Shown one piece after another: positions 20,464 to 28,876 of a stretch of 64,000 nucleotides of DNA. A program made the position numbers and the translations under genes. Each line of letters begins with the position of its first letter. The first letter of the stretch is position 1. A model generated the notes under the pieces. That model had not been told where the DNA came from. It ran no database searches and worked only from the letters and a program-made list of their open reading frames with translations. This stretch comes from Amycolatopsis granulosa (GTDB taxonomy: Bacteria > Actinomycetota > Actinomycetes > Mycobacteriales > Pseudonocardiaceae): the NCBI RefSeq assembly GCF_011758745.1, contig NZ_JAANOV010000001.1:5559990-5623989 (forward strand), read 5' to 3'.

Positions 20464-21815
20464 GGCAGCGGGTCGCGGTCGTCGGTGGCGGGCTCGCCGG
20501 GATCACCGCGGCCCTGCGCTGTGCCGACGCCGGGCACGAGGTGACGCTGATCGAGTCGCGCGGCGTGCTCGGCGGTCTCACGCACTCGTTCACCCGCGAC
20601 GGGCTGCACGTCGACAACGGGCAGCACGTCTTCCTGCGCTGCTGCACCGCCTACCTCGGGCTGCTGCGCCGGCTCGGTGTGACCGACCGCGTCCACCTCC
20701 AGCCACGCCTGGAGATCCCGGTGCGCTCGCCCCGGCTGCGCCGTCCGGCGTGGCTGCGCCGCAACCCGCTGCCCGCGCCGCTGCACCTGGCGGACTCGGT
20801 GCTGCGGTACGCCCCGCTCGGCCTCGGCGACCGGATGCGCTTCGCCGGCGCCGCGCTCGCGCTCAAGGCCGTGGACCCCGCCGCGCCGGCTTCGGACCGG
20901 CGCACGTTCGGCGAGTGGCTGGCCGCGCACGGCCAGAGCCGGGAGGCCGTCACCAAGCTCTGGGACCTGGTCGGCATCGCGACGCTCAATGCCCCCGCCG
21001 AGCAGGCCTCGCTGGGCCTGGCCGCGACGGTGTTCCAGGTCGGGCTGCTCACCGACGCCTCCGCCGCCGACATCGGTTGGGCGACCGTCCCGCTGCGCCG
21101 GCTGCACGGCGAGCCGGCGCTGGCCCGGCTGACCGCGGCCGGCGTGCGGGTGCGGCTGAACACCAAGGTCACCGGCCTGTCCCGGGTGGACGGGAGCTGG
21201 CGGATCGGCGCGGACGAGCCGGTGACGGCCGAGCAGGTCGTGCTGGCCGTGCCCCCGCCCGTCGCGGCGAAGCTGCTGCCCGAGGGCACGGTGCGCCTGC
21301 CCGCGGACTTCGCCGACCGGCTCGGCAGCTCGCCGATCGTGAACGCGCACGTGGTGCTCGACCGCCGGGTCACCGAGGCTCCGTTCTTCGCCGTCGTCGA
21401 CTCGCCGTTGCAGTGGGTCTTCGACCGCACCGCCTCGTCCGGGCTGGCCCACGGCCAGTACCTGGCGATCTCGCTGTCGGCCGCCGTCGAGGAGATCGAG
21501 CTGCCGGTGCGGGTCCTGCGGGCGCGGCTGCTGCCGGCGCTGCGGCAGGTGCTGCCGGCCGCAAGGGACGCGCAGGTCCTCGATTTCTTCGTGACCCGCG
21601 AGCGGCACGCCACGTTCCGCCCGGTGCCCGGGTGCGCGCAACTGCGCCCACCCGCGCGCACCCGCGTCCCGGGGCTGGTCCTGGCCGGTGCGTGGACCGC
21701 CACCGGCTGGCCGGCGACCATGGAGGGCGCCGTGCGCAGCGGTGAGGCGGCCGCCCAAGCCGTGCTCGGCGCCCCCGCGGGGGTGCCGGGCCGATCGGAA
21801 GGGATACCCGCATGA
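20460..21815 (+). CDS. hpnE: hydroxysqualene dehydroxylase HpnE
   Basis: FAD-dependent amine-oxidase-like enzyme that reduces hydroxysqualene to squalene. The 451-residue product begins with the FAD dinucleotide-binding motif [21 protein letters not shown] and continues [13 protein letters not shown], with the C-terminal FAD segment [22 protein letters not shown]. Its slot between hpnD and the prenyl synthase supports the HpnE role rather than a phytoene desaturase. ATG at 20460 overlaps the hpnD stop, and its own stop overlaps the next gene, again as ATGA. Confidence 0.92.
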   Translation: MRQRVAVVGGGLAGITAALRCADAGHEVTLIESRGVLGGLTHSFTRDGLHVDNGQHVFLRCCTAYLGLLRRLGVTDRVHLQPRLEIPVRSPRLRRPAWLRRNPLPAPLHLADSVLRYAPLGLGDRMRFAGAALALKAVDPAAPASDRRTFGEWLAAHGQSREAVTKLWDLVGIATLNAPAEQASLGLAATVFQVGLLTDASAADIGWATVPLRRLHGEPALARLTAAGVRVRLNTKVTGLSRVDGSWRIGADEPVTAEQVVLAVPPPVAAKLLPEGTVRLPADFADRLGSSPIVNAHVVLDRRVTEAPFFAVVDSPLQWVFDRTASSGLAHGQYLAISLSAAVEEIELPVRVLRARLLPALRQVLPAARDAQVLDFFVTRERHATFRPVPGCAQLRPPARTRVPGLVLAGAWTATGWPATMEGAVRSGEAAAQAVLGAPAGVPGRSEGIPA

Positions 21816-22819
21816 CCGCTGTTCTCGATTCCCTGCAGCAGGGCAGGCAGGCCGTCCTGCCCGCGATGCGGGCCGCCGTCGACCGGCTCGACCCGGCCAG
21901 CCGCGCGATCGCCTACTACCACCTCGGCTGGACCGACCTGGACGGCAACCCGACCTCCGGTGGCGGCAAGGCCGTGCGCCCCGCCCTCGCCCTGCTGTCG
22001 GCCGAGGCCGCCGGTGCGCGCCCGGAGACCGGGCTGCCCGGCGCGGTCGCGGTCGAACTCGTGCACAACTTCTCGCTGCTGCACGACGACCTGATGGACG
22101 GCGACACCGAGCGGCGCCACCGGCCGACGGTGTGGGCGGTGCGCGGCGCGGCCAGCGCGATCCTCACCGGGGACGCCCTGCTCGCCCTCGCCAACGAGGT
22201 CCTGCTCGAGGCCGACGGGCCGGGTGCGGTCGGCGCGGCGCGGCTGCTGTCCGAGGCGGTCGGCGAGCTGATCCGCGGTCAGGTCCTCGACGTCGCTTTC
22301 GAGCAACGCGACGACGTCACGCTGGACGAATGCCTGGACATGGCCGGCGGGAAAACCGGGGCGCTGCTGTCCGCGAGCGCCGCGATCGGGGCGGTGCTGG
22401 CCTGCGCGCCACCCGGCGTGGTCGACGCGCTCGCCGAGTTCGGCGCCGACCTGGGCCTGGCCTTCCAGCTCGTCGACGACGTGCTCGGCATCTGGGGCGA
22501 GCCGTCGGTGACCGGCAAGCCGGTGCACTCCGACCTGCGGGCCCGCAAGAAGAGCCTGCCGGTCACCTACGCGCTGACCCGCGGCGGCGCGCCCGGCCGG
22601 GAGCTGGCCGCGTGGCTCACCGGCGGTGACACCGACGACGATGCGGTGCGCCGCGCCGCCGACCTGGTCGACCTGGCCGGGGGGCGCGCGTGGGCGCTGG
22701 AGGAGGCCCACCGACGGATGGCGGCGGGACAACGCAAGCTCACCGACTCCGGGGTCCCGGGGCGGGTGCGCGCGGAGCTGCTGGCCCTCGCGCGGTTCAT
22801 CGTGACCAGGGAGGCTTGA
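21812..22819 (+). CDS. trans-polyprenyl diphosphate synthase (likely farnesyl diphosphate)
   Basis: Makes the prenyl diphosphate precursor for squalene. The 335-residue product has the first Asp-rich motif in FSLLHDDLMDGDTERRHRPT (DDxxxxD form) and the second in FQLVDDVLGIWGEPSVTGKP, with GKAVRPALALLSAEA before. The bulky residues upstream of the first motif that set chain length do not let me decide between farnesyl and geranylgeranyl product; the operon argues for farnesyl. Shares one base with the shc start. Confidence 0.9.
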   Translation: MTAVLDSLQQGRQAVLPAMRAAVDRLDPASRAIAYYHLGWTDLDGNPTSGGGKAVRPALALLSAEAAGARPETGLPGAVAVELVHNFSLLHDDLMDGDTERRHRPTVWAVRGAASAILTGDALLALANEVLLEADGPGAVGAARLLSEAVGELIRGQVLDVAFEQRDDVTLDECLDMAGGKTGALLSASAAIGAVLACAPPGVVDALAEFGADLGLAFQLVDDVLGIWGEPSVTGKPVHSDLRARKKSLPVTYALTRGGAPGRELAAWLTGGDTDDDAVRRAADLVDLAGGRAWALEEAHRRMAAGQRKLTDSGVPGRVRAELLALARFIVTREA

Positions 22820-24717
22820 TGACGCAGACCTCGGAGGTCTCCGGGGCGGTCGGTTTCGATCCGGCCGGCACGCTCGACCGCGCGGTCGCCCACCTCAAGG
22901 GCCTGCAACGCGACGGCGGCTGGTGGAAGGGCGAGCTCCAGACGAACGTGACCATGGACGCCGAGGACCTGCTGATGCGGGAGTTCCTCGGCATCCGGAC
23001 GGCCACCGAGACCGCGGAGGCGGCCCGCTGGATCCGCTCCCAGCAGCGCGCCGACGGCACCTGGGCCACCTTCCACGGCGGCCCCGGCGACCTGTCCACC
23101 ACGCTGGAGGCGTGGGTGGCGCTGCGGCTGGCCGGCGACTCGCCGGACGAGCCGCACATGCGTGCCGCCGCCGAGTTCGTCCGGGCTTCCGGTGGGGTCG
23201 GGGCCAGCCGGGTGTTCACCCGCATCTGGCTCGCGCTGTTCGGGCTGTGGTCGTGGGACGAGTTGCCCACCATGCCGCCCGAGCTGGTGCTGCTGCCGTC
23301 GTGGGTGCCGCTCAACGTCTACGACTGGGCGTGCTGGGCGCGCCAGACCGTGGTGCCGCTGACCGTGGTCAGCACGCTGCGGCCGGTCCGCCCGCTGCCG
23401 TTCGGGATCGACGAGCTGCGCACCGGGAACCGGCGCGGCGGGCTGGTCGCGCCGTGGACCTGGCCGGGCGCGTTCCACTACCTGGACAAGGCGCTGCACC
23501 TCTACGCCAAGGTCGCGGTCAAACCGGTGCGCGAGTTCGCGATGCGGCAGGCCGCGGAGTGGATCCTGGCCCGGCAGGAGGCCGACGGCGGGTGGGGCGG
23601 CATCCAGCCGCCGTGGGTGTACTCGCTGCTCGCGCTGCACCTGCTCGGCTACTCGCTGGACCACCCGGCGATGCGTGCCGGCCTGGCGGGACTCGACGGG
23701 TTCCTCATCAGGGAGGAGACGCCGGAGGGCACCGTGCGGCGGCTGGAGGCGTGCCAGTCGCCGGTGTGGGACACCGCGCTGGCGATCGTCGCGCTGCTCG
23801 ACGCCGGGGCGCCCGCCGATGATCCGCACGTGCTCAAGGCCGTCGACTGGATGCTCGGCGAGGAGATCGCGGTCCGGGGCGACTGGGCGGTGCGCCGCCC
23901 CGGTCTCGACCCGGGCGGCTGGGCGTTCGAGTTCGCCAACGACCTCTACCCGGACACCGACGACACCGCCGAGGTCGTGCTCGGCCTGCGCCGCGTCGCG
24001 CACCCGGACCGCGCCCGCCTGTCCGGTGCCCTGGACCGGGCCGTGAAGTGGGTGACCGGCATGCAGTCCCGGGACGGCGGCTGGGCCGCCTTCGACGCCG
24101 ACAACACCCGGGAACTGACCACCAAGCTGCCGTTCTGCGACTTCGGCGCGGTGATCGACCCGCCGTCGGCCGACGTCACCGCGCACGTGGTCGAGATGCT
24201 CGCGAAGGAGGGCAAGGCCGGCAGCCGGGAGTGCCGCCGCGGCATCGAGTGGCTGCTGGACCACCAGGAGGCCGACGGCTCCTGGTTCGGCCGCTGGGGC
24301 GCGAACTACGTCTACGGCACCGGCGCCGCGGTGCCGGCGCTGGTCGAGGCCGGGGTGCCGACGTCGGCCCCGGCGATCCGGCGGGCGGTGCGGTGGCTGG
24401 CCGGGCACCAGAACGCTGACGGCGGCTGGGGTGAGGACCTGCGCTCCTACCGCGACCCGTCGTGGTCCGGGCGCGGCGAGTCGACCGCGTCGCAGACGGC
24501 GTGGGCGCTGCTCGCGCTGATCGCCGCGGGGGAGCGGGACTCGGCGGTCACCGAGCGCGGCGTGCGATGGCTCGCGGAGACCCAGCGCGCCGACGGCACC
24601 TGGGACGAGCCGCAGTTCACCGGCACCGGGTTCCCCGGTGACTTCTACATCAACTACCACCTGTACCGGCTGGTGTTCCCGGTGACCGCGCTGGGCCGCT
24701 ACCTGGGACGGTCATGA
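22819..24717 (+). CDS. shc: squalene-hopene cyclase
   Basis: Cyclises squalene to hopene (HpnF in hopanoid nomenclature); a monotopic membrane enzyme. The 632-residue product shows the catalytic Asp-rich motif as YPDTDDTAEVVLG at about residues 376-388, and many QW repeats such as QEADGGWGGIQPPWVYS, MQSRDGGWAAFDADNT and HQNADGGWGEDL. It ends with the typical GDFYINYHLYRLVFPVTALG. Length is normal. It overlaps the following fusion gene as ATGA. Confidence 0.97.
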   Translation: MTQTSEVSGAVGFDPAGTLDRAVAHLKGLQRDGGWWKGELQTNVTMDAEDLLMREFLGIRTATETAEAARWIRSQQRADGTWATFHGGPGDLSTTLEAWVALRLAGDSPDEPHMRAAAEFVRASGGVGASRVFTRIWLALFGLWSWDELPTMPPELVLLPSWVPLNVYDWACWARQTVVPLTVVSTLRPVRPLPFGIDELRTGNRRGGLVAPWTWPGAFHYLDKALHLYAKVAVKPVREFAMRQAAEWILARQEADGGWGGIQPPWVYSLLALHLLGYSLDHPAMRAGLAGLDGFLIREETPEGTVRRLEACQSPVWDTALAIVALLDAGAPADDPHVLKAVDWMLGEEIAVRGDWAVRRPGLDPGGWAFEFANDLYPDTDDTAEVVLGLRRVAHPDRARLSGALDRAVKWVTGMQSRDGGWAAFDADNTRELTTKLPFCDFGAVIDPPSADVTAHVVEMLAKEGKAGSRECRRGIEWLLDHQEADGSWFGRWGANYVYGTGAAVPALVEAGVPTSAPAIRRAVRWLAGHQNADGGWGEDLRSYRDPSWSGRGESTASQTAWALLALIAAGERDSAVTERGVRWLAETQRADGTWDEPQFTGTGFPGDFYINYHLYRLVFPVTALGRYLGRS

Positions 24718-26189
24718 CCGGCGTGGTGGTCGCGCCGATGCGCGTCGAGGCGGCGGCACTGCGGGTGCCGGGCCTGACGGTGCTGCGCGGCGGGATGGGC
24801 CCGCGCCGGGCGGCCGAGTCGGCGCGTCGGCTGACCGCGGCCGGCCGGCCGGTCCTCGTGGCGGGTGTGGGTGGTGCGCTGGTGCCGCAGGTGCGACCGG
24901 GGGACCTGGTGGTGGCCACCGCGCTCGACGGGCCCGCCGGTCGCGTGCCGCTGCCGTCCGCGCCGTTGCTGGCGGCCGCGCTGCGGCGCCACGGGCTGAG
25001 CGTCCACGCGGGACCGGTCGCGTCGGCACCGTCCGTCGTGGACGGTGCGGACCGGGCCCGGTTCGCCGCCCGCGGGGCCATCGCGGTCGACATGGAGTCC
25101 GCCGAGTTCGCCACCCTGTCCGGCCCGCTGGCTGTCGTGCGCGCCATCGTGGACACCCCGGACCAGCCGCTGTGGCGGCCGGGAACCGTGCTGCGCGGCA
25201 TCAGCGGACTGCGCTCGCTGCGGGCCGCGGTGCCGGCGCTGCGCGAGTGGTGCGAAGCGGCGGGCGACGGTGAACTGCTGCTCGCCAGCCCGCGCTCGTT
25301 CTGCGCCGGGGTCGAGCGGGCGATCCAGATCGTCGAGCGTGCGCTGGAGAGGTACGGCGCACCGGTCTATGTGCGCCGCCAGGTGGTGCACAACGCGCAC
25401 GTCGTGCAGCGGCTGGAGGCGATGGGCGCCGTGTTCGTCGCCGAGGTCGACGAAATCCCGCGTGGCGCGACCACGGTGCTCGCCGCGCACGGGGTCGCAC
25501 CCGCGGTGCGCGCGGCGGCCCGGGCACGGGACCTGCGCGTGGTCGACGCGACCTGCCCGCTGGTGACGAAGGTGCACAGCGAGGTCAAGCGCTACACCGG
25601 CCGTGGCGACACCGTGTTCCTCATCGGCCACGTCGACCACGAGGAGGTCGAGGGCACCGTGGGGGAGGCACCCGACCGGATCGTGGTGGTCGAGGACGCG
25701 GAGGCGGCGGCGCAGGTGCGCGTGCCCGAGGGGACCGGCGTGGCCTACGCGATGCAGACGACGCTGGCCGTCGACGAGGCGGAGGAGATCGCCTCGGTGC
25801 TGCGGACGCGGTTCCCGTCGATCGCCGGTCCGCGGCACGACGACATCTGTTACGCCACCACGAACCGGCAGCGCGCGGTGACGAGGGTGGCCCAGGAGGC
25901 GGACCTCGTCCTCGTGGTCGGCTCGGCGAACTCGTCCAACTCGCAGCGCCTGGTCGAGGTGGCACGGCGGCGGGGAACGCGGGCCCGGCTCGTCGACGAC
26001 GTGTCCGAAGTGGACTTGCGCTGGCTCGCCGGGGCGCGGCGGATCGGGATCACCGCCGGCGCCTCGGCGCCACCGGATCTGGTGGCGGATCTGGTGCGGT
26101 GCCTGCGCGGCGTGGGACGGTCGACGGTGACCGAGCACGCGGAGGCCGATGAGGACGTGGTTTTCACATTACCCCGGGAGGTGAGCTAG
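24714..26189 (+). CDS. HpnG-like nucleosidase / IspH fusion
   Basis: 491-residue protein with two domains. Residues 1 to about 178 resemble the hopanoid-associated nucleoside phosphorylase HpnG (VVVAPMRVEAAAL, GVGGALVPQVRPGDLVVA, DMESAEFATL). Residues about 183-491 are a complete 4-hydroxy-3-methylbut-2-enyl diphosphate reductase: ASPRSFCAGVERAI, VDATCPLVTKVHSEV and DDICYATTNRQRAV hold the three [4Fe-4S] cysteines, with SANSSNSQRLVEVA and GITAGASAPPDLV. HpnG would release adenine from adenosylhopane; IspH supplies IPP/DMAPP from the MEP pathway. The frame is continuous, with no internal stop. Starts 3 bp inside shc. Confidence 0.88.
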   Translation: MTGVVVAPMRVEAAALRVPGLTVLRGGMGPRRAAESARRLTAAGRPVLVAGVGGALVPQVRPGDLVVATALDGPAGRVPLPSAPLLAAALRRHGLSVHAGPVASAPSVVDGADRARFAARGAIAVDMESAEFATLSGPLAVVRAIVDTPDQPLWRPGTVLRGISGLRSLRAAVPALREWCEAAGDGELLLASPRSFCAGVERAIQIVERALERYGAPVYVRRQVVHNAHVVQRLEAMGAVFVAEVDEIPRGATTVLAAHGVAPAVRAAARARDLRVVDATCPLVTKVHSEVKRYTGRGDTVFLIGHVDHEEVEGTVGEAPDRIVVVEDAEAAAQVRVPEGTGVAYAMQTTLAVDEAEEIASVLRTRFPSIAGPRHDDICYATTNRQRAVTRVAQEADLVLVVGSANSSNSQRLVEVARRRGTRARLVDDVSEVDLRWLAGARRIGITAGASAPPDLVADLVRCLRGVGRSTVTEHAEADEDVVFTLPREVS

Positions 26190-26192
26190 ACC

Positions 26193-27197
26193 ATGGCGAT
26201 GCCGTTACGCCAGTCGATCCGGCTGGGTGCGTTCCTGGCCAAGCAGAAGCTGCTGCGCAAGGACAAGTACGCGATCCTGGTCGAGCTGGAACCGCTGTTC
26301 GCGTGCAACCTCAAGTGCGGTGGTTGCGGGAAGATCCAGCAGCCGGCGCACCTGCTCAAGCAGCGGATGCCGGTGCAGCAGGCGGTGGGTGCGGTGGAGG
26401 AGAGCGGTGCGCCGATGGTGTCCATCGCCGGTGGTGAACCGCTGATGCACCCGCAGATCCACGAGATCACCCGCATCCTGCTGGAGCGCAACAAGATCGT
26501 GTTCCTGTGCACGAACGCGCTGCTGCTGCCCAAGCACATCCACAAGTTCAAGCCGCACCGGAACTTCACGTGGATGGTCCACATCGACGGGCTGGCGGAC
26601 AAGCACGACGCATCCGTGCGCAAGGAGGGCGGGTTCCAGGCGGCCGTCGACGCGATCCAGCTCGCGAAGTCCAAGGGCTTCAAGGTGATGACGAACACGA
26701 CGTTCTTCAACACCGACACCCCGCAGGACGTCATCGACGTGCTGGACTACCTCAACGACGTCGTCAAGGTCGACAACATGCAGCTCTCGCCCGGGTACGC
26801 CTACGAGAAGGCCCCGGACCAGGAGCACTTCCTCGGGGTGCGGCAGACGCGGGAGCTGTTCGCCAAGGCCTTCGCCGACGGGCGCCGCAAGAAGTGGCGG
26901 CTCAACCACTCGCCGGTGTTCCTCGACTTCATCGAGGGCAAGCGGGACCTGGAGTGCACGCCGTGGGGGATCCCGTCCTACTCGCTGCTGGGCTGGCAGC
27001 GGCCGTGCTACCTGCTCGACGACGGCTACGCCAAGACCTGGCGGGAGCTGATCGAGGAGACCGAGTGGGACAAGTTCGGCCGGGGCAAGGACCCGAGGTG
27101 CGCGAACTGCATGGCGCACTGCGGTTACGAACCCACGGCCGTGATCGCGACGACGAGCAGTCTCAAGGAGACGATCCGCGCCGCGGTCAGCGTCTGA
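26193..27197 (+). CDS. hpnH: adenosyl-hopene transferase HpnH (radical SAM)
   Basis: Radical SAM enzyme joining a 5'-deoxyadenosyl group to hopene, the first step to extended C35 hopanoids. The 334-residue product has the 4Fe-4S motif ACNLKCGGCGK (Cys38, Cys42, Cys45), then the GGEP-like SIAGGEPLMHPQI, and a C-terminal domain with CANCMAHCGYEPTA characteristic of HpnH. ATG at 26193 with a strong GGGAGGTGAG upstream. Last gene of the operon, followed by a hairpin. Confidence 0.95.
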   Translation: MAMPLRQSIRLGAFLAKQKLLRKDKYAILVELEPLFACNLKCGGCGKIQQPAHLLKQRMPVQQAVGAVEESGAPMVSIAGGEPLMHPQIHEITRILLERNKIVFLCTNALLLPKHIHKFKPHRNFTWMVHIDGLADKHDASVRKEGGFQAAVDAIQLAKSKGFKVMTNTTFFNTDTPQDVIDVLDYLNDVVKVDNMQLSPGYAYEKAPDQEHFLGVRQTRELFAKAFADGRRKKWRLNHSPVFLDFIEGKRDLECTPWGIPSYSLLGWQRPCYLLDDGYAKTWRELIEETEWDKFGRGKDPRCANCMAHCGYEPTAVIATTSSLKETIRAAVSV

Positions 27198-27209
27198 CCC
27201 GGACCCGGC

Positions 27210-27240
27210 GCGCGGGGACCACCACCGTTCGTCCCCGCGC
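27210..27240 (+). terminator. hairpin after the hopanoid operon
   Basis: Ten-base arms GCGCGGGGAC (27210-27219) and GTCCCCGCGC (27231-27240) with an 11-nt loop, starting 13 bp after the hpnH stop. There is no T-run, as is common in high-GC actinobacteria. Confidence 0.65.
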
Positions 27241-27420
27241 CGCCGGTCAACTCCCGGAGAACGGGTGATCCACCGCGATGCGCCCGGCGGGGCGGTCCTC
27301 GTCGCCGTGGCGGACGCCTTCTTCGATCGCGGCGCCGTAGCGTCCGGCGGGATCCACGTCCGCTGAGCATCGCCTTCGCCGGTGCGGCGGACGATTCCCC
27401 GCGCGGTACGCCAGGGCCCT

Positions 27421-27467
27421 GGTATTTCTATACCAGGCGAGTGTTAGGGTTCCGGTATAACTATACC
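27421..27467. promoter_or_regulatory. two copies of a 14-bp palindromic operator upstream of map
   Basis: GGTATTTCTATACC (27421-27434) and GGTATAACTATACC (27454-27467) share the form GGTAT-WWCT-ATACC and start 33 bp apart, about three helical turns. TATAAC in the second copy (27456-27461) could be the -10, so a bound regulator would block transcription. The map GTG lies 25 bp after the second copy. No regulator gene is adjacent. Confidence 0.65.
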
Positions 27468-27491
27468 GAGACCCTGGGACGCGAGGTACCC

Positions 27492-28298
27492 GTGATCGAG
27501 TTGAAGACGCCCGCCGAGATCGAGCGCATGCACGTGGCCGGGCGGTTCGTCGCCGAGGTGCTCTCCGAGGTGGGCCGGCTGGCCGACGTGGGCGTCAACC
27601 TCCTGGACCTGGAGCACCACGTCCGCGGGATGATCACCCGGCGCGGAGCGGAGTCCTGCTACTGGGACTACGCGCCGTCGTTCGGCCGCGGTCCGTTCCG
27701 CAACGTCATCTGCCTGTCGGTCAACGACGCGGTCCTGCACGGCCTGCCCCACGACTACACCCTGCGCGACGGGGACGTGCTCACCGCCGACCTCGCCGTC
27801 GGCATCGACGGCTGGGTGGCCGACTCGGCGCGCACCGTCGTCGTCGGTACCGCCGCCGAGGAGGATGAGCGGATCGTCCGCGCCACCGAGGAAGCGCTCG
27901 CGGCGGCGATCGAGGCGGCACGTCCGGGCAACCGCCTGGGGGACATCTCGGCGGCGATCTGGGCGGTGGCCCGTGCGCACGGCTATCCGGTCAACACCGA
28001 GTTCGGCGGACACGGCATCGGCCGCACCATGCACGAGGACCCGCACGTGCCCAACAAGGGTCACGCGGGGCGGGGGCTGACGCTGCGGCCCGGGCTGACC
28101 CTCGCGCTCGAACCCTGGTTCGCCCGCACGACCGACCGGATCGTCCACGACGCGGACGGCTGGACGATCCGGTCGGCCGACGGTTCCCGCACCGCACATT
28201 CCGAGCACACGGTCGCCGTCACCGAGGACGGCCCGCTGGTGCTCACCCGGCGCGCAGAGGAGTCCGCGGGGCGCCAGGGCCGCACCGAACGGCTGTGA
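27492..28298 (+). CDS. map: type I methionine aminopeptidase
   Basis: Removes N-terminal methionine. The 268-residue product shows the metal-binding residues: His in NDAVLHGLPHDYTLRDGD, Asp in LTADLAVGIDGWVADSART, His in FGGHGIGRTMHEDPHVPN, and Glu in LALEPWFA and AHSEHTVAV. The GTG at 27492 is chosen (GAGG 7 nt upstream; MIELKTPAEIERM); the open frame extends to 27441 but through the operator palindromes. Isolated from ribosomal genes, so probably a second, regulated paralogue rather than the housekeeping copy. Confidence 0.9.
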   Translation: MIELKTPAEIERMHVAGRFVAEVLSEVGRLADVGVNLLDLEHHVRGMITRRGAESCYWDYAPSFGRGPFRNVICLSVNDAVLHGLPHDYTLRDGDVLTADLAVGIDGWVADSARTVVVGTAAEEDERIVRATEEALAAAIEAARPGNRLGDISAAIWAVARAHGYPVNTEFGGHGIGRTMHEDPHVPNKGHAGRGLTLRPGLTLALEPWFARTTDRIVHDADGWTIRSADGSRTAHSEHTVAVTEDGPLVLTRRAEESAGRQGRTERL

Positions 28299-28319
28299 CC
28301 AGCGCGAATCTGAGACGTC

Positions 28320-28778
28320 CTAGCCGTCGATGTCGAGCGCCGTGCCGTACAGGCGGTCGACCTTCAACCGGATGACCACCCGGCGCTCGGCAACCAGCTG
28401 CTCCAGGAACGCATCCTCATCCTCCGGTTTCGCTGCCTGCGGGATCATCGCGAGGAGTTCCCGCCCGACGGCGTCACCGGGAACGGTCGTGGTCCCGGAC
28501 ACCTCGGCCTCGCCTTCCGCGACGGCGAACGACCACACGTCGCCACCTCGCACATGCAGCGCCGCACGCGGGTTGCGCCGCAGATGCCCGACCTTGGCCC
28601 GGTCGGCCGTCGTCGACAGCCGCACCATGCGGGCTTCGGGATCCCATTGGTAGAGCATGGTGCTCAGGTGGGGGTGGCCACTGCGCTTGACGGTGGCGAG
28701 TGTGCCGAACTGCTCCCTGCCGAGCAGGCTCGAGAGGGCTTCGTCGGACAGTGGGCGAGGTGCGGGTCCTTGATTCAC
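28320..28778 (-). CDS. PPOX-class F420-dependent oxidoreductase
   Basis: Split beta-barrel flavin/F420-binding protein of about 152 residues; substrate unknown. Family signatures are LGREQFGTLATVKRSGHPHLS near the start, VRLSTTADRAKVGHLRRNPRAAL in the middle and RVVIRLKVDRLYG at the end. The GTG at 28778 is preferred over the ATG at 28796, because GGAGGTTGATCA, almost perfectly complementary to the 16S rRNA 3' end, lies just inside the longer version at the right spacing for the GTG. Convergent with map (21 bp). Confidence 0.85.
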   Translation of the reverse strand: MNQGPAPRPLSDEALSSLLGREQFGTLATVKRSGHPHLSTMLYQWDPEARMVRLSTTADRAKVGHLRRNPRAALHVRGGDVWSFAVAEGEAEVSGTTTVPGDAVGRELLAMIPQAAKPEDEDAFLEQLVAERRVVIRLKVDRLYGTALDIDG

Positions 28779-28876
28779 GTCGTGATCAACCTCCATGGTT
28801 GCGCCATAATTTCCCGGACGGTGCGTCCGAGACCACTTTCCGCATAGACGCCAGGCCGGGGTGCGCCGGCGCCGTC

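Noticed and set aside
27247..27366. Possible gene remnant downstream of hpnH, on the minus strand (AAIEEGVRHGDEDRPAGRIA) or a 33-codon plus-strand ORF from 27265
   Set aside because: Both are short, neither has homology I can recognise, and they lie between a terminator and the map operator. The minus frame looks protein-like but has no convincing start.
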